Shown here piece after piece: positions 25,457-33,521 of a DNA stretch of 64,000 nt (position 1 is the stretch's first letter; the number at the start of each line of letters is the position of its first letter). The translations under genes and the position numbers were made by a program. The notes under the pieces were generated by a model. It saw only the letters and a list, made by a program, of their open reading frames with translations. It did no database searches and was not told the DNA's origin. Location of the stretch: positions 6,322,001 through 6,386,000 of the forward strand of contig NZ_CP108454.1 in the NCBI RefSeq assembly GCF_036240795.1, written 5' to 3'. This stretch comes from Streptomyces sp. NBC_01268. GTDB lineage: Bacteria > Actinomycetota > Actinomycetes > Streptomycetales > Streptomycetaceae.

Positions 25457-25558
25457 GGGATGGGCCTCCTGAACGTTCATGAGAGACATGGGGAAGGGGG
25501 GAAGGAAGGGGGGAGGGCGGGGAAGGGGCCGCCTCGTCGGCGTCGGCGGGCGCGTCGG

Positions 25559-26851
25559 TCACGGGGCGGCTGTGGCCGTCAGGGACGCCACCGCCTCGCC
25601 CACCCACGCCACCGCGTCCCGGATCCACGGCAGTGCCAGCGGGTCCGGTGCCGCGAGGGCGGCGAGACGCTGCTCGTCGGTGTCGCCGTACAGTCGGCTG
25701 GTCGCCACCCGGATCCGCAGGGCCTCGGCGGGTTCGCCGAAGGCGCTCGCCGGGAGCACGCCCACCCCGTGGCGGTCGCTGAGGAAGCGGGCGAGGTCGT
25801 CGCCGCCGTGGACGGCGTGGACGCGGGCGAGTCGTTCGCGGAGCGGAAGGAAGTCCGGGTAGAGGTAGCAGGTCGCCCGGACCGGGGCGAGCCGGGCGCC
25901 CGCCGCCGTGAAGTGCCCGGCGACCGCGCGGACCACCGTCTCGTGCAGCCGACGGCTCGCCGCGATGTGCGCGGTCACCTCCGGCGGCTCACCGAACGCG
26001 TACGCCGCCACCGTCTGCACGGGGGCCGGCGGGCTGGACCAGATCTGGCTGGCGACCGACACGAGACGGGAGTGCAGCTCCCCGCCGAGCTCGCCGTCCG
26101 GGAGCCGGGCGACGCCCGTGCGCCAGCCGCCCAGGGCCAGGTTCTTGGTGAGCCCGGTGGTCACGACGGTCCGTTCGGGCGCGTGCAGGGCGGGGGACTC
26201 GGCGGGCGCCCCCGTGTCGTACACGAGGTCGCCGTAGATCTCGTCCGACACCACCACCAGGTCGAGCTCCCGGGCCACCGCCGCCAGCCGCCGCACGGTG
26301 CCGGGCGAGGCGATCGTGCCGGTCGGGTTGTCCGGCACCGTCACCACCACCGCCCGGGGGTCGCGCCCGGCGGCCCGCGCCGCGAGCACCGCCTCGCGCA
26401 GCAGCTCCGGATCGGGCACCCCGCCCTCGCCCGGAGGCGTCGGTACGGGGACGGGGTTCGCCCCCGCGAGCCGTGCCTGGGCCGCGTAGCTGACCCAGCT
26501 CGGCACCGGCACCACCACGTCCCCGCCGATCGCGAGCAGCAGCGCGAACAGCAGCGACTTGCTGCCCGGACCGGCCACCACCCGCCCCGGGTCCACGCCG
26601 ATCCCGCGCCGCGACCAGTACCCGGCGGCGGCCTCCCGCAGCGCCCGGCTGCCGGGCACGGGACCGTACGCGTTCTCGTCGGCCGCGGCCGCGAGGCGCT
26701 CCCGCAGGGCGGGCAGCACCGGCAGGCCGATCTCCCCGCTGGCCATGGACAGGACCCGCTCCCCGGCCAGCCGCCGGCGGGCGAGCGCCTCGTCGGCGGC
26801 CAGGGTCGCGGACATCGCGACGGGGGCGGGCGGGGGTGGGGGCGGGGCCAT
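25559..26851 (-). CDS. PLP-dependent aminotransferase class I/II
   Basis: A 430-aa fold-type I aminotransferase. ATG 26851 has GGAG 6 bases upstream; ATG 26815 after the Pro-rich leader is possible. Visible motifs are VVVTVPDNPTGTIAS, LVVVSDEIYGDLVYD (PLP-binding Asp and Tyr), TTGLTKNLALGGWRTG (Schiff-base Lys) and RIRVATSRLYG (carboxylate-binding Arg). It resembles aspartate/aromatic aminotransferases rather than the class III LysJ of the lysine carrier pathway. It could aminate the aldehyde made by the LysY homologue or a later keto acid (inference). Confidence 0.85.
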   Translation of the reverse strand: MAPPPPPPAPVAMSATLAADEALARRRLAGERVLSMASGEIGLPVLPALRERLAAAADENAYGPVPGSRALREAAAGYWSRRGIGVDPGRVVAGPGSKSLLFALLLAIGGDVVVPVPSWVSYAAQARLAGANPVPVPTPPGEGGVPDPELLREAVLAARAAGRDPRAVVVTVPDNPTGTIASPGTVRRLAAVARELDLVVVSDEIYGDLVYDTGAPAESPALHAPERTVVTTGLTKNLALGGWRTGVARLPDGELGGELHSRLVSVASQIWSSPPAPVQTVAAYAFGEPPEVTAHIAASRRLHETVVRAVAGHFTAAGARLAPVRATCYLYPDFLPLRERLARVHAVHGGDDLARFLSDRHGVGVLPASAFGEPAEALRIRVATSRLYGDTDEQRLAALAAPDPLALPWIRDAVAWVGEAVASLTATAAP

Positions 26852-26964
26852 GTCACGCTCCAGGGAAGAGGAGGAGGGGAGCCGGCGGGGAGCCGGAGGG
26901 GCGGTCGGAGGGAGGCGGGAGTCGGCGGCGTGTGCCCTGCGGCGCGGGCGCCGCCGGGTCCGGG

Positions 26965-28725
26965 TCAGCCGGTCGCGGCCGGCTGCGGTCCGTACCGCTG
27001 CCGCAGCTCCACCTTCCGGACCTTGCCGGTCAGCGTCTTGGGCAGCGCGGGCAGGAGTTCCACCCGGTCCGGAAGGAACCGGGCGTCCTGCCCCGCGGCG
27101 AGGAGATGGGCGCGGACCTCGTCGAGGGTCGGGCCACCGTCCGCGGAAGCGGCGTCCGGAACCACCACGGCGCAGATCACCGTGCCCCCGCCCCCCGCGG
27201 CCCCGGCACTGCCCGCGGCCCCGGCACTGCCCGCGGCCCCGGCACCGTCCGCGGCACCGCCCGCGGCGCCCGGCAGCCCCACCAGTGCGGCCTCGACCGC
27301 CTTCGGGTGCGAGCCGATCACCGCTTCCAGCTCCGTCATCGGCGCCACCACCCCGTCCCGGACGATCGCGTCGCGCGCCCGCCCGATGATGCGGATGCCG
27401 CCCCGGCCGTCGTCCCGCGCGAGGTCCCCGGTGTCGAACCAGCCGTCCTCGCCGAACTCCGCCGCGAACGCCTCCTCGCGCCGGTAGTAGCCGAGCGCGA
27501 GCGAGGCCCCGCGCACCCGCAGCCGGCCCACGCCGCCGCCCGCGCCCTCGGCGTCGACCCGGGTCTCCATGGCGTCGATGGCGCGCCCGTTGCTGTGCGC
27601 CGCCCAGTCCTCGGGGTCCGTGGGCCGGGTCATCGTCACGGGGCCGTTCTCCGACATGCCCCACAACGAGTACGTACGGGCCCCGAGGGCCGCGTGGACC
27701 TCGTCGGCCAGCTCTGCGAGCACCGGCGCCGAGCCGATCACCACGTGCCGCAGCGTGCCGGTGTCCCGCTTCTCCGCCCGCTGCGAGGCGACGACGTCCG
27801 CGAGGGTCGCCGGCGGCCCGTACAGGAGGGTGGCGCGGTAGCGCTCGACCAGGTCGAGCAGCGCCTCGTTCTTCCGTACGTCCTGGAAGGCGACGGTCCC
27901 GCCGAGCATGACGCCCGCGAGGACGCCCTGCGCGAAGCCCGAGTAGTGGACGAGCGGGGTCGACACGGCGGCCACCCAGTCGTCGCCGAGCCCGAAGGCC
28001 TCGACGTAGCCGCGGACCGCCGAGTGGACGGTGTTCTGGCTGTGCAGCACGCCCTTCGACTCGCCTGTGGTGCCGGAGGTGAACAGCACCACGAACGGCT
28101 CGTCGGCGGTGAGCGGCGGCCGGCCGGCCAGGGTCCCGGCGGCCTCGGGGGCCTCCTCCCGGGCGGCGGCCACGAACTGCTCGTGGAAGGAGAGCGCGCC
28201 CTCGGGGACCGGGCCGTCCACGACCAGCACCTGCTCCAGGGTGGGAAGTTCGCCCTTGAGCCGGGTCGCGATCTCGGCCAGGGGCGTGCCCGACCACTCG
28301 GGGAGCGTGACGCACACGCGGGCCCCGGTGAGGCCGAAGCGGTGCCGCAGCTCCTCCTCGGGACAGATCGGCGAGATCGGGCAGATGACGGCGCCGACCC
28401 GCATGCACGCGAACATCAGCGGCACCATCTCCCAGCGGTTGGGGAGCTGGACGGCGACGAAGTCGCCCCGCCGCACGCCGAGTTCGATCAGCGCCAGCGC
28501 GAAACGGTCGGTCAGCGCGGCCAGTTCCGCGAAGTCGAGCGTGTCCGTACGGGACTCGGCGATCCGGCGGCCGGCGATGGCCGGCTTGTGGGGCCGCTCG
28601 CGCGCCTGCCGGTACAGGTCGTCGAGGAAGGTCTCGTCCCGCCACCAGCCCCGGCGCCGGTACTCGGCGCCGACGGCGGGGTCCCGTTCGGCGAGGGAAG
28701 GGCTTCCGGTCGGGGCGGACGTCAT
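26965..28725 (-). CDS. AMP-dependent acyl-CoA synthetase/ligase
   Basis: A 586-aa ANL-superfamily enzyme. Motifs are the P-loop VLFTSGTTGESKGVLH, YSLWGMSENGPVTMT, GWFDTGDLARDD and the C-terminal Lys region PKTLTGKVRKVEL. The acyl-adenylate would be transferred to CoA or possibly an amine. The start overlaps the dehydrogenase stop by 4 bp. A Gly/Ala-rich insert, encoded by a tandem 18-bp repeat, interrupts the mobile C-terminal domain near residue 500. Long-chain and 2-nitropropionate- or cyclohexanecarboxylate-type substrates cannot be distinguished. Confidence 0.85.
   Translation of the reverse strand: MTSAPTGSPSLAERDPAVGAEYRRRGWWRDETFLDDLYRQARERPHKPAIAGRRIAESRTDTLDFAELAALTDRFALALIELGVRRGDFVAVQLPNRWEMVPLMFACMRVGAVICPISPICPEEELRHRFGLTGARVCVTLPEWSGTPLAEIATRLKGELPTLEQVLVVDGPVPEGALSFHEQFVAAAREEAPEAAGTLAGRPPLTADEPFVVLFTSGTTGESKGVLHSQNTVHSAVRGYVEAFGLGDDWVAAVSTPLVHYSGFAQGVLAGVMLGGTVAFQDVRKNEALLDLVERYRATLLYGPPATLADVVASQRAEKRDTGTLRHVVIGSAPVLAELADEVHAALGARTYSLWGMSENGPVTMTRPTDPEDWAAHSNGRAIDAMETRVDAEGAGGGVGRLRVRGASLALGYYRREEAFAAEFGEDGWFDTGDLARDDGRGGIRIIGRARDAIVRDGVVAPMTELEAVIGSHPKAVEAALVGLPGAAGGAADGAGAAGSAGAAGSAGAAGGGGTVICAVVVPDAASADGGPTLDEVRAHLLAAGQDARFLPDRVELLPALPKTLTGKVRKVELRQRYGPQPAATG
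27193..27246. repeat. 18-bp tandem repeat x3 inside the ligase gene
   Basis: Three nearly identical 18-bp copies at 27193-27210, 27211-27228 and 27229-27246 encode the (G)AAGSA-type repeats of the ligase insert. Differences are limited to the first and last bases. It is a likely site of length variation between strains. Confidence 0.8.
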
Positions 28726-29858
28726 CCCAGCAGCTCCTTGCGGCGCGTGGCCAGGAGCTCCGGCAGGGGGTCGCCCGCGCGGCCGTCCGCGATCTCCAGG
28801 AGGTCCCGGGTGTTCTGCCGCACCCGGTCGCCGACCCAGTCGAACACCCACGCCTTGCGGGCGTCCGCCGCCAGGTCGAAGGGGACGACCCGGGTGACGG
28901 CCAGGGCCGCCGAGGCCGCGCCGCCGATGTTGGCGATCACGCCCGGCACCAGCGTGCCGCCCGAGGCCGCGACCTTCTCCTTCGCCGCGGCGGTCGAGGC
29001 GAGGTTCGCGCCCTCGACGACCAGGCCGGCCTTCAGGCGGTGGGCGTTCTCCGCGGTGAGCGCGTACTTCTGCGCGGCGAGGATCAGCAGGTCCGCCGGC
29101 ACGTCGAGCCAGGCGTCCGGAGTGGTGGACACCGTGACGCCCTGCGGGAGGCGCGCGCGGTCGATGCGCCCGAAGTCGTCGGTGATGGCGACGAGTTCGT
29201 CGACCGGGAGCCGGTCGGCGCTGATCGTGCCCTGGACGTCGGCGACGCCCACGACGATGTGCCCGCGCTCCTCCAGGAAGCGCGCCACGGCCCGGCCGAC
29301 CGCGCCGAAGCCCTGGACGACGACCCGGGCGGCCTCGGTGCGGCCGCGGGCCTCCAGGGCGGTCAGCGCGGCGACGCCGACGCCGTGCCCGGTGCAGTCG
29401 ATCAGCGGCTCGTAGTACGTGCGCCAGTCGATCGGCATGTCGGGCGCGCCGAGCCGGAAGCGCGGGTCGTAGCCGGCCTCGTCGAAGAAGACCGCCCGGT
29501 CGGCGGGGGTGACGCCCATGTCGATGCCGAGGTGGATCCCGCCGTGCAGCAGCGGCTTCACGGTGCGCCCGAAGGTGCGGAAGGTCCGCTCGCGGTCGGC
29601 GCCCTCGGAGTTGCCGGCATCCGCGACGATGCCCGCCTTCGCGCCGCCGATGCGCAGGCCCGCGAGGGTGAACTTGTCGGTCATGTCGCGGGCGAGGCCG
29701 GCCACCTCCTCCTCGGTGACCCCGGTCGTCATCCGGGTGCCGCCCATCGCGAGGCCGTCGACGAGCGTGTCGACGACCACCCAGCCCTTGATCGCACCGC
29801 GGCTGCCGTTGAGGTGAACGGTGAACGCGGGCTCCTGCGGGTTCTCCACAGCGCTCAT
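28722..29858 (-). CDS. Glu/Leu/Phe/Val dehydrogenase
   Basis: A 378-aa NAD(P)-dependent amino acid dehydrogenase. Visible are GGTRMTTGVTEEEV, the catalytic-Lys region MTDKFTLAGLRIGGAKAG, the Rossmann motif VVVQGFGAVGRAVARFL and EGANLASTAAA near the end. These enzymes interconvert an L-amino acid and a 2-oxo acid with ammonia. Substrate-pocket residues do not allow a choice between glutamate and branched-chain substrates. In the operon it could feed the amino acid loaded on the carrier or reductively aminate a product. It is coupled to the ligase by a 4-bp overlap. Confidence 0.85.
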   Translation of the reverse strand: MSAVENPQEPAFTVHLNGSRGAIKGWVVVDTLVDGLAMGGTRMTTGVTEEEVAGLARDMTDKFTLAGLRIGGAKAGIVADAGNSEGADRERTFRTFGRTVKPLLHGGIHLGIDMGVTPADRAVFFDEAGYDPRFRLGAPDMPIDWRTYYEPLIDCTGHGVGVAALTALEARGRTEAARVVVQGFGAVGRAVARFLEERGHIVVGVADVQGTISADRLPVDELVAITDDFGRIDRARLPQGVTVSTTPDAWLDVPADLLILAAQKYALTAENAHRLKAGLVVEGANLASTAAAKEKVAASGGTLVPGVIANIGGAASAALAVTRVVPFDLAADARKAWVFDWVGDRVRQNTRDLLEIADGRAGDPLPELLATRRKELLG

Positions 29859-29910
29859 GTGACACGTCCTTGTGTAGGTAGGTGAGTTGACGTGACCGCC
29901 GGTGCGGAGG

Positions 29911-30474
29911 TCACTGGTAGAGCCCGGCGAAGCCGCGCAGGATCTCCAGGCCGTCGGGGCGGAACTCCACGTGCGCCTGGGAGCCGAGGATCCGCCCGTC
30001 GTCCGAGCGGAGGAACTCGACGGGCGCGTGCTCGGAGCGCCCGATGGAGCGGAAGCCCGCGGGGGCCTCCTGGAGGTAGAGGGTGTGCCGGTGGAAGACC
30101 GTCACGGTCTCCTCGACGTGGGCGAACAGCGGCTCCCGCTTGTCGACCTTCGCCTCGTGGCCGCCGACCCGCTGCGGCCCCTCGGCGAGCCGGCCGCCGT
30201 TGGCGACGGCGATGATCTGCATCCCGCCGCAGATGCCGTAGACGGGGACGTCGCTGCCCATGACGAGGTCGATGAGCGGCCGGTAGTAGTCCGTGTCGTA
30301 GGCCCGTACCTTCGTTCCGCTGAGCACGATGGCCTGGTGGCGGCCGTCGAGCCGGGCGGGCACGGACGCCGCGTCGACGACGTCGGTGTCCGAGCCCAGC
30401 TCCTCGAAGCGGGCGCGCAGCTGTTTCAGGGACAGGGTCCCGTTGTTGACGACGAGTACCCGGGGTTGCGCCAT
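29911..30474 (-). CDS. Class I glutamine amidotransferase-like protein
   Basis: A 187-aa GATase-1 domain alone, with nucleophile elbow VYGICGGMQIIA, oxyanion region VLSGTKVRAYD and catalytic His near SQAHVEFRPDG. AAGG lies 6 bases before the ATG. Stand-alone domains of this type hydrolyse glutamine or gamma-glutamyl bonds. It directly follows the LysZ gene. Because the carrier protein here ends in Gln, one attractive but untested possibility is that this enzyme deamidates the carrier terminus or cleaves the finished product from it. Confidence 0.75.
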   Translation of the reverse strand: MAQPRVLVVNNGTLSLKQLRARFEELGSDTDVVDAASVPARLDGRHQAIVLSGTKVRAYDTDYYRPLIDLVMGSDVPVYGICGGMQIIAVANGGRLAEGPQRVGGHEAKVDKREPLFAHVEETVTVFHRHTLYLQEAPAGFRSIGRSEHAPVEFLRSDDGRILGSQAHVEFRPDGLEILRGFAGLYQ

Positions 30475-30488
30475 GGTGCCTTCGCTCC

Positions 30489-31325
30489 TCAGCTTCGCGT
30501 GATGACGGTGCCGGTACGGCCGGCGAGCAGGTCGCTGACGTCGGCCGCGCCGATGACGACCCGCGCCACGCCGCCGTCCAGCGCCTCGCCGGCGGCCCGC
30601 AGCTTCTTCCGCATGCCGCCGGTGGCGCCCTTGTCGCGGAAGGCGGCCGCCTTCCGCGCGTCGATCCGGGACACCGGCTCGCCGTCGATCAGCAGGTGGG
30701 CGACGTCCGTGACCAGGACCAGGTCGGTCGCGCCGGTCGCCGCGGCGAGGGCGGCGGCGGCCCGGTCGGCGTCGGTGTTCACCTCCTGGCCGGCGGCGTT
30801 CCTGGCCAGCGGGGTGACCAGGTGGGCGTGGCCCGGGCGGAGCTCCTTGAGGAGGGCCGGGTTCACGCCGCTGATCGGCCCGACCAGGTTCTCCAGCTCG
30901 ACGAGCTGCTTCTCCCGCCACCACCAGCGCTCGCCCTCGGCAGCGCTGACCAGGCCGTCGCTGCCGAGCAGCCGCTCGCCGGTGATGCCGCGCGCGGAGA
31001 GCCGGGCGAAGACCTCCTCGGCCATCGTGGCGCTGACCGTCTTGATGTCCTCGATCACCTCGGGGGTGGTCCAGCGGCTCTGGTTGCCGTAGCGGTCGCG
31101 GAGCACCGCGGACGGCTCGCTGTAGCGCGGGCTGAGCCGCTTGAGCGGCTTGGACCAGCCGTGCACGAGGACCAGCGGATGCCGGGCGCCGTACGCGGCG
31201 AGGTCGTCCCACCAGGCGCCGGACAGGTCGTCCAGGCAGCTGCCGCCCAGCTTGACGACGGTCGGGACGACGGTGGGAACGACGGTCGGGTCGGTCGGGT
31301 CCGCGGGGGGCGTGGACGCGCTCAT
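30489..31325 (-). CDS. lysZ: LysZ-type carrier-bound amino acid kinase (acetylglutamate kinase family)
   Basis: A 278-aa amino acid kinase. It has the N-terminal VVKLGGSCLDD, GATDLVLVTDVAHLLIDG and a Lys-rich GATGGMRKKLRAAGEAL. The branch is that of LysZ, which phosphorylates the side-chain carboxylate of an amino acid held on the LysW carrier. A short repeat, PTVVPTVV, lies in the first 25 residues. It overlaps LysY by 4 bp. Together with LysY it would convert the carboxylate to an aldehyde. Confidence 0.85.
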   Translation of the reverse strand: MSASTPPADPTDPTVVPTVVPTVVKLGGSCLDDLSGAWWDDLAAYGARHPLVLVHGWSKPLKRLSPRYSEPSAVLRDRYGNQSRWTTPEVIEDIKTVSATMAEEVFARLSARGITGERLLGSDGLVSAAEGERWWWREKQLVELENLVGPISGVNPALLKELRPGHAHLVTPLARNAAGQEVNTDADRAAAALAAATGATDLVLVTDVAHLLIDGEPVSRIDARKAAAFRDKGATGGMRKKLRAAGEALDGGVARVVIGAADVSDLLAGRTGTVITRS

Positions 31326-32410
31326 GCCGGCATCACCGGCTGCATGGTCAGCCCCGTCTCCTCGGGCAGCCCGAAGCGCAGGTTCGCCGCCTGCACGGCC
31401 TGGCCCGCGGCGCCCTTGACCAGGTTGTCCAGCGCCGAGAGCACGACGATCCGGCCGTCGTCCTCGTCGTACAGGACCGTCACGTCGCAGAAGTTGGAGC
31501 CCAGCACCGCCTGCGGGTCCGGCACCGGGATCAGCGTCTCGTTGTGCCGGCGTACGCGGACGAAGCGGTGCTCCTTGTAGAAGCGCAGGTAGGCCCGCTG
31601 CAGTTCGCGCTGGTCGACGGCCGTGTCCGTGAACACGTAGCTGCTGGTCAGCAGCCCGCGGACATGGGAGACGCCGTACGCGGACATGCTCAGCGAGCCG
31701 ATCGAACCCGGCTTGCTCCGGTCCAGGAAGTCCCGCACCTCACCCGCGTGCCGGTGCCCGGTCGGGGCGTACGGGGCGATGGCGCCGCTGCGGAAGGGGT
31801 GCAGGTCCGCCGTGCGCAGCTGGAGCCCGCCGCCGCTGGACCCGCTCTTGCCGTCCACCACGACCGTCCTCAGGTCGAGCCCGAGGCCGAGGGTGAGCGG
31901 CGCGAGGCCGAGGGTGATGGCGGTGGCGTAGCAGCCGGGCAGCGAGATCAGCGCCGCGTCGGGCAGCTGGTCCTTGACCAGTTCGGGCACGCCGTAGACG
32001 AAGCGGTCGGCGAGGTCGGCGCGCCTGCTGACCTTCGGGTACCACCGGTCGTGCAGTTCGGGGGTACGGATCCGGAAGGCGCCGCTGAGGTCGACGACGG
32101 CCGGGACCCGGTCGGCGAGGAGCGCCGAGAGCTCGGCGGAGACCGGGGCCGGGGTGGCGAGGAAGATCACGTCGAGCGAGTCGGCGAGCTCGTCGACCGT
32201 GTCCTCGGTGACCTTGCGGACGGTCAGTCCGCCGAAGTCGAGCCGCAGTCCGGGGTGGAGCTCGGACGGGCGACGGCCGATGTTCGAGGAGCCGCCGAGG
32301 AAGGCCAGCTCCAGGTCGGGGTGCTGGGTGATCAGCCGGATGAGTTCGCCGCCGGCGAGCCCGGAGGCGCCGACGACGCCCGCGCGGATCGGGCGGGTGG
32401 TGCGCGTCAT
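31322..32410 (-). CDS. lysY: LysY-type carrier-bound acyl-phosphate reductase (ArgC family)
   Basis: A 362-aa NADPH-dependent reductase: Rossmann start GVVGASGLAGGELIRL, active-site SLPGCYATAITLGLAPL with the nucleophilic Cys, GKSGSSGGG, and the His region APTGHRHAGEV. It is closer to LysY than to bacterial arginine-pathway ArgC because its neighbours are LysX/LysW/LysZ. It would reduce the phosphorylated carrier-bound amino acid to a semialdehyde. Both ends overlap neighbouring genes by 4 bp. Confidence 0.88.
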   Translation of the reverse strand: MTRTTRPIRAGVVGASGLAGGELIRLITQHPDLELAFLGGSSNIGRRPSELHPGLRLDFGGLTVRKVTEDTVDELADSLDVIFLATPAPVSAELSALLADRVPAVVDLSGAFRIRTPELHDRWYPKVSRRADLADRFVYGVPELVKDQLPDAALISLPGCYATAITLGLAPLTLGLGLDLRTVVVDGKSGSSGGGLQLRTADLHPFRSGAIAPYAPTGHRHAGEVRDFLDRSKPGSIGSLSMSAYGVSHVRGLLTSSYVFTDTAVDQRELQRAYLRFYKEHRFVRVRRHNETLIPVPDPQAVLGSNFCDVTVLYDEDDGRIVVLSALDNLVKGAAGQAVQAANLRFGLPEETGLTMQPVMPA

Positions 32411-33258
32411 GCGAGCAGCTCCTGGAGGTAGGCGCCGACGGCGGCCGGGATGTCCGCGCCGGTCGCGGAGGCCACGGCCCGGAAGCCGGGGGCGTGATTG
32501 ACCTCGTTGACGACGTAGCCGTCGGGCGTGCGGAACAGGTCGACCCCGTAGATGCCGGGGCCGAGTTCGCCCACCACCCCGTCGACGATCTTCAGCACGT
32601 CCGGGTCGTGGGCCACGGCGCGGCTGCTGTTGCCGAGCGCCGCGTTGTTGCGCCAGTCGGTGCCGGCGCTCTCGAACTCGGCCGCGCCGACCACCTCGTG
32701 GCCGACGACGAGGCAGCGCACGGAGGTGCCGCCGCCCATGTACGGCTCGACGAGGCAGGCCTGCTCGAAGGCGTGGCCGAGGTCCTCGACGTAGTCGTAC
32801 ACCGACTGGGCGAGGTCGGAGTCCCTGATCAGCGTGACCCGCTTGCCCATGCCGCCGAAGACCGGCTTGAGGACCAGCGGCGGCGACAGCTCGGCGACGG
32901 CCCGCTCGAAGTCCTTGCGGGAGAGCGCGAGCCGGAACTCGGGCACGGGCACCCCGGCCCTGCGCAGCTCGGCCCGCAGGACGGCCTTGTTCTCGCAGAC
33001 GTGGATCGCCCGCGCGGAGTTGAGCACCCGCGCCCCGGCGGCCTCGGCGAGCGTGGCGACGAGGCCGCCGCGGGTGTAGCTGCGGCTGCGGACCAGCAGG
33101 GCGTCGTAGCCCTTGAGGGAGGGAGCGTCCTCGTGGCCGAGGGTGAGGGACTCGTCGTTGACCCACTCGACGGTCAGGCCGAAGTCCGGGCCGGCCTGGA
33201 TCAGCTTGCGCTCCTCCCAGCTGATCCGGTCGGCGACGATCGCGATGCGCCGGGTCAT
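32407..33258 (-). CDS. lysX: LysX-type RimK/ATP-grasp ligase
   Basis: A 283-aa ATP-grasp enzyme. It has PPLVLKPVFGGMGKRVTLI (ATP-binding Lys and Gly-rich loop), EPYMGGGTSVRCLVVG, and GVDLFRTPDGYVVNEVNHAPGF (Mg-binding Glu/Asn). LysX enzymes join the amino group of glutamate or aminoadipate to the C-terminal Glu side chain of LysW. Its gene starts 2 bases after the carrier gene stop, as in known lysW-lysX pairs. The acceptor here ends in Gln, so the chemistry or acceptor carboxylate may differ. Confidence 0.9.
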   Translation of the reverse strand: MTRRIAIVADRISWEERKLIQAGPDFGLTVEWVNDESLTLGHEDAPSLKGYDALLVRSRSYTRGGLVATLAEAAGARVLNSARAIHVCENKAVLRAELRRAGVPVPEFRLALSRKDFERAVAELSPPLVLKPVFGGMGKRVTLIRDSDLAQSVYDYVEDLGHAFEQACLVEPYMGGGTSVRCLVVGHEVVGAAEFESAGTDWRNNAALGNSSRAVAHDPDVLKIVDGVVGELGPGIYGVDLFRTPDGYVVNEVNHAPGFRAVASATGADIPAAVGAYLQELLA

Positions 33259-33259
33259 C

Positions 33260-33445
33260 TCACTGACCCCAGTCGCGCAGCTGCACCTCGACCATCTCCA
33301 GCGTGAGAGTGCCGTCCTGGACGGCCTCCACGCGCAGGGTGAGCATGCACTCGGGGCACGAGAGGGTCTCGCCCTCGCCGATCGGGGGCACGGTCAGATC
33401 GGTCTCGCACTCGGGGCAGACGCCGGTGAGGGTGGCGGTGGACAT
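33260..33445 (-). CDS. lysW: LysW-type amino-group carrier protein with C-terminal Gln
   Basis: A 61-aa acidic protein. Zinc-ribbon pairs CPECETDL and CPECMLTL match LysW. The C-terminus reads LRDWGQ followed by TGA, whereas LysW and related carriers end EDWGE and are loaded on the final Glu side chain. The last sense codon on the minus strand is CAG (33265-33263). A ribosome binding site (GGGAG) precedes the ATG. It would keep intermediates bound and protected while LysX, LysZ and LysY act. It is unlikely to serve primary lysine synthesis, which in Streptomyces uses diaminopimelate. Confidence 0.88.
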   Translation of the reverse strand: MSTATLTGVCPECETDLTVPPIGEGETLSCPECMLTLRVEAVQDGTLTLEMVEVQLRDWGQ

Positions 33446-33521
33446 GGGAGGACTCCCTTTCGGGGTGGATGGGTTGAGACGGGGACTGAAGAGTCGAGCG
33501 GCCCCGCGGGTTCAGCGGCGC

